Part shown: positions 59,283 through 64,000 of the stretch, piece by piece
How the letters are laid out: each line of letters opens with the position of its first letter
Position numbering within the stretch: the first letter of the stretch is position 1
From: Dyella_B acidisoli
Lineage (GTDB): Bacteria > Pseudomonadota > Gammaproteobacteria > Xanthomonadales > Rhodanobacteraceae
DNA length: 64,000 nt
Direction: 5' to 3'
Assembly: GCF_049532895.1 (NCBI RefSeq)
Contig: NZ_CP064031.1
Coordinates: 1,674,001-1,738,000, forward strand
Made by a program: the position numbers and the translations under genes
The notes under the pieces: generated by a model
The model's input: only the letters and a program-made list of their open reading frames with translations
What the model was told of the DNA's origin: nothing
The model's database searches: none

Positions 59283-60335
59283 ATGAAACAGCGTACTCCC
59301 AATGAAGCGGCTGAGTTGGCCATCGATCTGGCCAAGCATGTGTTCGAAGTTGTGGCGGCCGATCGGTTCGGACAAGAGTGCTGGCACCGGCGCATTGGTT
59401 CGCGCAAAGCCTTTGAAAGCTTCCTTGATCGACTGAATGCGCCGATGTGCGTGGGCATGGAAACCGGCCCAGGTGCCCAAGCGTGGGCCCGTCGTTTGCT
59501 GGCGCGTGGCATCCGCGTGAAGGTTCTGCCGGCCAACAGCGTGAAGGCACACGGCCATCGCATGAAGAACGACCTCAATGATGCGCGCGCCATCTTGCGT
59601 GCTATGCACGATGGCGACATTCACGCGGTGCCGGTCAAGACGGTGGAGCAGTTGGCCCTGCAAGCGCAGCACCGGGCACGTGCAGGCTGGGTGAGCCGAC
59701 GCACGCGGGTGTGCAACCAGTTGCGCAGCGTGCTACTGGAGCAAGGTTGGGCGGCCGGACGCGGAGCCACCGCACTGAACGCGCTGGCCGATCAGGTCTT
59801 GCGTGGAGCGTGCCCCGTACCGGATGCCGTGAGAGGGCTGGTCGAGGAGTGGGTGAGCGAATGGCACAGCCTGAGCGCACGTATCGACAAGGTCGCCGAA
59901 TGCCTGAAGGCACGGGTTCGCAGTGATGCAACGGCTCGGCGTTTGTGCACGATTCCGGGTATCGGCCCGATCACCGCCACCGCGATCGTTGGCAAAGGGC
60001 TCGATCCGGCCCGCTTCAAGAACAGTCGCTACTGCGCTGCCTATTTGGGTGTGGTGCCCGAGCAGCACAGCACCGGTGGACGCACCCACCTGGGCAAGAT
60101 GAGTCGACGTGGTGATGCGTATTTACGTAGCTTGTTCATGGAAGGGGCTCATTCGTTGGTGCAACACCTGCGTAAGGACGCCACCGATGCCCTCTCATGC
60201 CGCATCCGACACTGGCAAGAACGCCATGGTGCAAAAGGCGCGGCGGTGCGCGTGGCCAACCACAACGTGCGCGTGGTGTGGGCCATGCTGACCCAAGAGG
60301 GTGACTATCACACGGAGGCGGCTATGTCGTGTTGA
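59283..60335 (+). CDS. IS110-family (IS1111 group) transposase, second copy
   Basis: 350 residues, identical in translation to the copy at 6708-7760: DEDD residues in AIDLAKHVFEV, CVGMETGP and KNDLNDA, and the HSTGGRTHLGKMSRRG serine region. ATG at 59283, just after the terminal region (GGGCGAGTCC upstream). Identity of the two proteins points to recent transposition. It lies in the same direction as the lanA-lanM genes. Confidence 0.94.
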   Translation: MKQRTPNEAAELAIDLAKHVFEVVAADRFGQECWHRRIGSRKAFESFLDRLNAPMCVGMETGPGAQAWARRLLARGIRVKVLPANSVKAHGHRMKNDLNDARAILRAMHDGDIHAVPVKTVEQLALQAQHRARAGWVSRRTRVCNQLRSVLLEQGWAAGRGATALNALADQVLRGACPVPDAVRGLVEEWVSEWHSLSARIDKVAECLKARVRSDATARRLCTIPGIGPITATAIVGKGLDPARFKNSRYCAAYLGVVPEQHSTGGRTHLGKMSRRGDAYLRSLFMEGAHSLVQHLRKDATDALSCRIRHWQERHGAKGAAVRVANHNVRVVWAMLTQEGDYHTEAAMSC

Positions 60336-60557
60336 CGCTTTTCCCCGAGCGAATCGCTCAACCGCTGCTGGATATCTTCGAACCCAGGTCAGACCGTCGC
60401 GCAGACAAGCCTACCAGCCTACCGGCCCTTGAGGTCTTCACGTAATCGGCCTAGCGCGAGCTCACACGATGATGGCCCGTGGCACACCTTGCCACCTTGG
60501 TGAGGCCTCATACATAGATGCAGCCGGCATTCGGGGATGAAAAAAGCGGTTGACGAA
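60336..60557 (+). ncRNA. Putative guide RNA (seekRNA) region of IS1111 copy 2
   Basis: The noncoding 3' end of the element contains CCAGCCTA (60414-60421), an exact complement of TAGGCTGG at 60575-60582 just outside the right end. It also contains CGTAAT (60441-60446), identical to bases in the left flank (TCGTAATTAC). In this family a guide RNA pairs with the right flank on one strand and the left flank on the other, which is what these matches would give. Hairpin-forming stretches (GAGCGAATCGCTC at 60350; CCACCTTGGTGAGG) surround them. The 8-base match could be chance; the RNA itself is inferred. Confidence 0.5.
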
Positions 60558-60574
60558 GGGGGCGAGTCCATACA

Positions 60575-60635
60575 TAGGCTGGGATGAAATCCCAGCATCG
60601 GAAAGCGCGAAGCATGCCGGGATTACCATCCAAGC
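60575..60635. repeat. R1-family repeat pair beside IS1111 copy 2
   Basis: TAGGCTGGGATGAAATCCCA at the left and GCCGGGATTACCATCCAAGC at the right form a degenerate pair. Its end touches the TlpA-like stop codon (60636-60638). Confidence 0.65.
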
Positions 60636-61160
60636 TTAAGAATTCCCAAGCAGCGGTGTAACGATCCGGTCGAGACGTTCTTGCGTCCACACCGGCTGTT
60701 TGTCCTTCCATCCATTGTCGACCAGCTTCCCATCACGATCGATGGTAAAGCTCACCGGCAGATGCCAGATGCGCCCGTAGCCGGCCACATGCGGATCACC
60801 GAGCAAGCCGACCGGAAAACTCAGCGTGCTGGCTACCTTGTGCACTTGGTCGAGGCTGTCCGGTTCGTCGAGGCTGAAACCGAGCACGACCAATCCGTCC
60901 TTCGCATGCTCGCTTGCGTAGCGCGAAAGTAGGGGAAGTTCTTCGCGGCATGGACCGCACCATGTAGCCCAGAAAGTGACAATGACTACTTTGCCGCGCA
61001 GATCGCTCAACGCGATGTGCTTGCCGTCGAGTGTGGTGAGCGTGATGGCCGGAGCGGGCTGGCCGACGACGAGGTCGTTGGCGAATGTGGGGAGCGCTAT
61101 GAGGCATAGCATCAAGACGATGCATATATGCCGTAGATAAGTGTTACGAAGCATGGTCAT
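60636..61160 (-). CDS. TlpA/ResA-like thiol-disulfide oxidoreductase
   Basis: 174 residues. A signal peptide (YLRHICIVLMLCLIALPTFA) sends a thioredoxin-fold domain to the periplasm. The redox site is FWATWCGPCREELPLL, with the AhpC/TSA-like TFTLTTLDGKHIALSDLRGKVVIVTFW region before it and the conserved cis-proline part (HLPVSFTIDRDGKLV). It would reduce or rearrange disulphides, often for cytochrome c or copper proteins. It is downstream of an outer-membrane protein and a DUF2946 protein on the same strand. ATG at 61160 or 61154. Confidence 0.92.
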   Translation of the reverse strand: MTMLRNTYLRHICIVLMLCLIALPTFANDLVVGQPAPAITLTTLDGKHIALSDLRGKVVIVTFWATWCGPCREELPLLSRYASEHAKDGLVVLGFSLDEPDSLDQVHKVASTLSFPVGLLGDPHVAGYGRIWHLPVSFTIDRDGKLVDNGWKDKQPVWTQERLDRIVTPLLGNS

Positions 61161-61205
61161 TGGTGTGTTTTAGTCTTGTAGGACATTCTCGCATCCCTCG
61201 AGGCC

Positions 61206-61282
61206 GTCATTCCCGCGAAAGCGGGAATCCATTTTGCTCTGGTGCCGAGACGAAGATGGATTCCCGCTTTCGCGGGAATGAC
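61206..61282. repeat. R2-family inverted repeat pair
   Basis: GTCATTCCCGCGAAAGCGGG and CCCGCTTTCGCGGGAATGAC, as at 18147-18222. It separates the TlpA and outer-membrane genes. Confidence 0.9.
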
Positions 61283-61305
61283 GACCATGTGGGTCACATG
61301 TTTGG

Positions 61306-62394
61306 TTAGAGTTTCATACTCACACCCACCGTCCCCGTCCATCCAGGAAACACCTGATACCCCTGCAGACGACTATAAATAGGCACCTGCACGAACGCAT
61401 ACACTTGCAGATTCTTGCTCACACTCGCGCTGATACCCGGGCTGAGATAGGCCACGGTGCCTTCGGTATCCGGCACGTCGGCAAGAAAACCTTGGTCAGC
61501 CATCTTGTGCGACCAGTTGATCTGCACTTGCGGCACCCAGTTCGGATGCGCCTCGTAGCGCAAGCCGACGCTGACGGTAGTGAGGTTGCCCGGGCGGTAA
61601 TCGCCGCCAGGCTGGTTGAGGTTTTCCTTCACCGCCGCCTGAAATTGTGCGCTGGCGAATGCATCGAAGTTCTGGCTCACCGGCTGGAAGTAATACGCAC
61701 CAACGATCAGGTCGGTACTGCCTGTGCCTGCCTGCAGATCCGTATCGAGTGATTGCCCCAAGACGGGGCCGTTACGGAACGTGACCGGATGGCCGATCAG
61801 ATTACCGTCCGCGTTTTGTCCGCCGTAATTGCCCGTCGGCAGCTTCACGCCAAACTGCACACCCAGGTTGTGCGTCGGCAAAAAGCCTTGGTAATTGGCC
61901 AAGATCTTGACGTCGCCCAGACCGGAAACATGTGTGCTGCTGACTTGGTCCGGCGCGGTTTCCGCCGGCGTATAGGGCTGCAGTTGCGTACCGTAAGTGC
62001 TGTGATCGCGGATCACGTACGGCACGATCACACTCACGCCCCAATCCGCATTAAAGCGATACATCGCGGTGAGGTTGATGTAGCGATTGGTGGTGTTCTT
62101 CTCGATTTCTCCACCACCCAGCGCCGGATTGGCCGGTTGATCGACCACCTGTTCCGCCGTGGCTTTGCGGCTGCCGTGGCGTAATTGATTCTGATCGATA
62201 TAGGTGTAGTCGACATTGATGCGCCAGCCCTCGGCGGTTGAATAACCGGTGGCGGCGTCGGTGCTGAGCGTGCAACCGCAGGTGGCACATGCTTGCACCG
62301 CCTGTGGCAATGCAAAGGTAGCAAGCAAACCCATGATCGTCACGTGCGGACGTGATCGCACGCGCTTGGCACGTACGGACTGTTGAAGACTCAT
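61306..62394 (-). CDS. Outer-membrane beta-barrel protein (transporter-like)
   Basis: 362 residues from the ATG at 62394; the open frame extends upstream but without a signal peptide. A long, basic signal region (QQSVRAKRVRSRPHVTIMGLLATFALPQAVQA) precedes the motif ACATCGCTLSTDA. A barrel follows with alternating aromatic strands (NRYINLTAMYRFNADWGVSVIVPYVIRD, LGDVKILANYQGF, VQFGVKLPTGNYGG) and ends in VGVSMKL. This fits the MetA-pathway/transporter-type outer-membrane family, often near copper- or redox-related genes. Substrate unknown. The upstream DUF2946 gene and downstream TlpA suggest a metal or thiol-related group. Confidence 0.8.
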   Translation of the reverse strand: MSLQQSVRAKRVRSRPHVTIMGLLATFALPQAVQACATCGCTLSTDAATGYSTAEGWRINVDYTYIDQNQLRHGSRKATAEQVVDQPANPALGGGEIEKNTTNRYINLTAMYRFNADWGVSVIVPYVIRDHSTYGTQLQPYTPAETAPDQVSSTHVSGLGDVKILANYQGFLPTHNLGVQFGVKLPTGNYGGQNADGNLIGHPVTFRNGPVLGQSLDTDLQAGTGSTDLIVGAYYFQPVSQNFDAFASAQFQAAVKENLNQPGGDYRPGNLTTVSVGLRYEAHPNWVPQVQINWSHKMADQGFLADVPDTEGTVAYLSPGISASVSKNLQVYAFVQVPIYSRLQGYQVFPGWTGTVGVSMKL

Positions 62395-62561
62395 CGAATG
62401 GAAACTCCTGTTGCCACCACGGCCAGGTGGTGCAACGCCTGTAAAAGACGCGCTGCAGCGATTGGCCACATGCGACGCATCGCATGCGCTATTCGGCAGT
62501 GTGAATAAAGCGCATGAACGGCATGGCACAACGGCCAGGCGCGACGTCCATGCGTGGCGTG

Positions 62562-62933
62562 TCAGGCGATGAGCGGCGGGCCGCGTGGGTTTGCGCTAAG
62601 GAGACGCGATGCAGGCTTTTCGTCGATCCGGTGGATCGATGCAATCGTCGAAACGGGTACAACGGGCGCCAGATAAACCACCACGCCCGAAGCAAGCAGC
62701 GGCGTGTGATTGAGCAGTACGCAATACGGGCAGCGATCGGTCGGATCAGCAGGCGTTTGCGGCGAGGAAGGGTGCTTCGTGCTGGCAAGTTGATGGACCG
62801 GGCAGTCACCGTCCGCGACGGACATGGCCGTCATGGACATGCTTCGCGACAGCACCGGCATCACGACGATCAACGCCATGGCCAGCATTGCCAGCCATGT
62901 CACGGATCGAAGTGGACGTCTGCCTTGCAGCAC
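62562..62933 (-). CDS. DUF2946 family protein
   Basis: 123 residues from a GTG at 62933, chosen because AAGGGA lies seven bases upstream; the much longer open frame continuing upstream has no coding character. It has an N-terminal hydrophobic segment (WLAMLAMALIVVMPVLS), the DUF2946 features with a CPYC motif (DRCPYCVLLNHTP), and a second hydrophobic segment (GVVVYLAPVVPVSTIA). DUF2946 proteins are small, membrane-bound and often near copper or TonB-dependent systems. Role unknown; the CPYC motif suggests metal or thiol chemistry. Confidence 0.72.
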   Translation of the reverse strand: MLQGRRPLRSVTWLAMLAMALIVVMPVLSRSMSMTAMSVADGDCPVHQLASTKHPSSPQTPADPTDRCPYCVLLNHTPLLASGVVVYLAPVVPVSTIASIHRIDEKPASRLLSANPRGPPLIA

Positions 62934-63052
62934 GATGGTTTCCCTTGGAGCGAGTGCGCCCGACGCATAAGCGTAGCACGCTCCGAAGATAGCTAAGGTA
63001 ACAGCATGGGAATATCTTGCGTCGAATATCGAAACCAGGCGGGGGCAGGCCC

Positions 63053-63557
63053 ATGGCGAAGAAAGTGGGCTTATGGATCGGTGCGCCGCTGCTGGTTGCA
63101 GCGGCAGTGATTTTCCGGCCCGACCAAGCCGCGCATGACTTGTGTTCGGTGATATTCGTGGGTGCGTCTTACGTATACGCGCCTGCATGCACGCACGTAC
63201 GCACGCTTTGGCCGGCTCTATCTCGACAATGGCGTGGCGCCGGATGGACAGCGCGTTCTTCCCGAAGGCTGGGTGGACTGGTCGCGCCGCTCCACACTGG
63301 GGTCGACATATGGCGCAGGTTTCTGGACCAACGATGGATCGGATGATTTCACCAAGTGGCGCATATCGAAGGGCTTTCCGAAGGATGGCTATTTCGCCAG
63401 TGGCTTTCTTGGTCAGCGGATTTACATCGTGCCGTCGGCGAAATTGGTGATTGTGAGCTTTGGTTATTCGCGACCGCCGGATTTTGGGATGGAGGATGAT
63501 CTGGCGTTGATTGCGGCAGCGATCAGGGCGACGCCAGGGAAGACGAATTCGCTGTAG
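63053..63557 (+). pseudogene. Remnant of a beta-lactamase-fold serine hydrolase (internal deletion)
   Basis: The N-terminus (MAKKVGLWIGAPLLVAAAVIF, then RPDQAAHDLCSVIFVG) begins like a signal-bearing serine hydrolase. After about residue 40 the frame shifts to a segment (FGRLYLDNGVAPDGQRVLPEGWV ... STYGAGFWTNDG ... GFLGQRIYIVPSAKLVIVSFGYS) that is the C-terminal third of the same family. The catalytic SxxK and YxN parts are missing, so an internal deletion with frame change has destroyed the gene. The stop TAG (63555-63557) comes from an R1 repeat. Confidence 0.78.
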
Positions 63558-63626
63558 GTTGGGGTGAAAAAACCAGCGTTGATATGTGCATTTGGATCGT
63601 GATGTTCGGGTTTTCACCCAACCTAC
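63554..63626. repeat. R1-family inverted repeat pair
   Basis: GTAGGTTGGGGTGAAAAAACC at the left and GGTTTTCACCCAACCTAC-type right arm. The left TAG ends the remnant reading frame. Confidence 0.8.
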
Positions 63627-63916
63627 GGTGGTCCAACTGCACATCTGGCGAAATGGACATCTGGCGAAAACGTGATGCGTGAGTGAAGAACGCACGCACA
63701 TGTCTTCTGCATTTAAAAAAAGTGCAACAGGGTCTTTCATGAAGCTTGCTTGAGGTTCAGAATCAGAACGCACACACGTCTTCATCGAATGTGCGACCGA
63801 GTGGTGACGCGTTCAGAATGGTTCGGCTTGCGACGTTAGCTACGTACTTGCAGGCAAGGCTCCGTGAATCTTCATCATGTCTTCACATCGGGTTTTCCGA
63901 TTGATTTGTGGTTCGA
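63627..63916. other. Intergenic region without recognised features
   Basis: Contains a short direct repeat (ACATCTGGCGAAA at about 63642 and 63654) and otherwise no gene, clear terminator or known repeat. It probably holds the promoter of the partial gene at the window end. Confidence 0.5.
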
Positions 63917-64000
63917 ATGCGCATGGAAAATCTATCTGCAAAGTTTGTCGTTGCCTCTCCTTCTTCGTTGACGGCGGAGAATCAATATCGGCTGTTGGTT
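63917..64000 (+). CDS. N-terminus of a PAS-domain signalling protein (partial)
   Basis: An open frame from ATG 63917 (or 63923, MENLSAKFVVASPSS) runs to the window end and reads TAENQYRLLV. Many PAS-containing sensor histidine kinases begin their first PAS domain with a similar ENQ.RLLV stretch. Only 28 codons are visible, so the assignment is tentative. Confidence 0.45.
   Translation, partial: MRMENLSAKFVVASPSSLTAENQYRLLV

Larger units (their letters stand above)
59183..60586 (+). mobile_element. IS1111-type (IS110 family) insertion sequence, copy 2
   Basis: 1404 bases matching copy 1 (6457-7860) in reversed orientation. The 13-bp inverted repeats are at 59194-59206 (TGGACTCGCCCCC) and 60558-60570. 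On the right it abuts an R1-type repeat (TAGGCTGGGATGAAATCCC), as copy 1 does. The 90-base left and ~220-base right noncoding ends fit the IS1111 subgroup, whose guide RNA lies downstream of the transposase. Confidence 0.9.

Noticed and set aside
62934..63785. N-terminal extension of the DUF2946 frame to 407 codons
   Set aside because: The extension is antisense to the serine-hydrolase remnant, rich in Arg/Cys/His, and the GTG at 62933 has its own ribosome site.

Overview
The window looks like the chromosome of a GC-rich gammaproteobacterium of the order Xanthomonadales (Lysobacterales), most likely family Rhodanobacteraceae (Dyella- or Luteibacter-like). This is an inference from overall gene style (an Oar-like TonB-dependent receptor, many exported hydrolases, AraC regulators), from the density of short palindromic intergenic repeats, and from the codon use; no rRNA or other taxonomic marker is present.

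Layout. 1-4.3 kb: cytochrome b561 (cut by the window edge), a catalase-family peroxidase, an exported protein and an isolated urocanate hydratase (hutU). 4.5-11.2 kb: a visibly more AT-rich stretch that I read as an integron gene-cassette array without an integrase (a CALIN). It has one clear attC site (8221-8276) and several degraded ones, and carries a TIR-domain protein, a Tse2/Tsi2-like toxin-immunity pair, several small membrane proteins, a YcxB-like protein and a DUF3052 protein. An IS1111-type element has inserted among the attC remnants. 11.3-20 kb: metabolic and exported proteins (amidohydrolase, alpha/beta hydrolase, ABM protein, DUF302, an AraC regulator with a GyrI-like domain, a YbhB-like protein, a ketopantoate-reductase-like enzyme, a Tat-exported flavin oxidase). 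22-41.7 kb: exported proteins, a haem-oxygenase-fold enzyme, a GGDEF/EAL sensor, MsrA, a barnase-barstar-S4 operon, a beta-lactamase-fold hydrolase, a lipoprotein esterase, a VOC protein, an AraC regulator, an MscS-type channel and an ABC exporter. 43.9-55.4 kb: a TonB-dependent receptor, a ClC channel, a MerR regulator with a heavy-metal P-type ATPase, a KGG protein, a GST, and alanine dehydrogenase divergent from an Lrp regulator. 55.6-59.2 kb: a minimal class II lanthipeptide locus (precursor and LanM) followed by a TfoX-like protein. 59.2-64 kb: a second, identical IS1111-type copy in opposite orientation, a TlpA/outer-membrane/DUF2946 group, a decayed serine hydrolase and the start of a PAS protein.

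Repeats are the other main theme. Four families recur. R1 is GTAGGTTGGG...CCCAACCTAC inverted pairs, which repeatedly supply the stop codon of the adjacent gene. R2 is built on GTCATTCC(C/G)GC palindromes. R3 is CCTCTCCCC...GGGGAGAGG pairs. R4 is a ~550-bp element with ~130-bp terminal inverted repeats and an inner inverted repeat, in three copies; one has been split by an IS30-family element with a 3-bp target duplication and has its central segment flipped. The IS1111-type elements abut R1-family repeats, and their 3' noncoding region contains an 8-nt perfect complement of that flank, as expected for a guide (seek/bridge) RNA.

The most notable systems are the integrase-less cassette array with its toxin-immunity pair, the lanA-lanM locus with an unusual precursor and no linked transporter or protease, and the repeat-targeting IS1111-type element.
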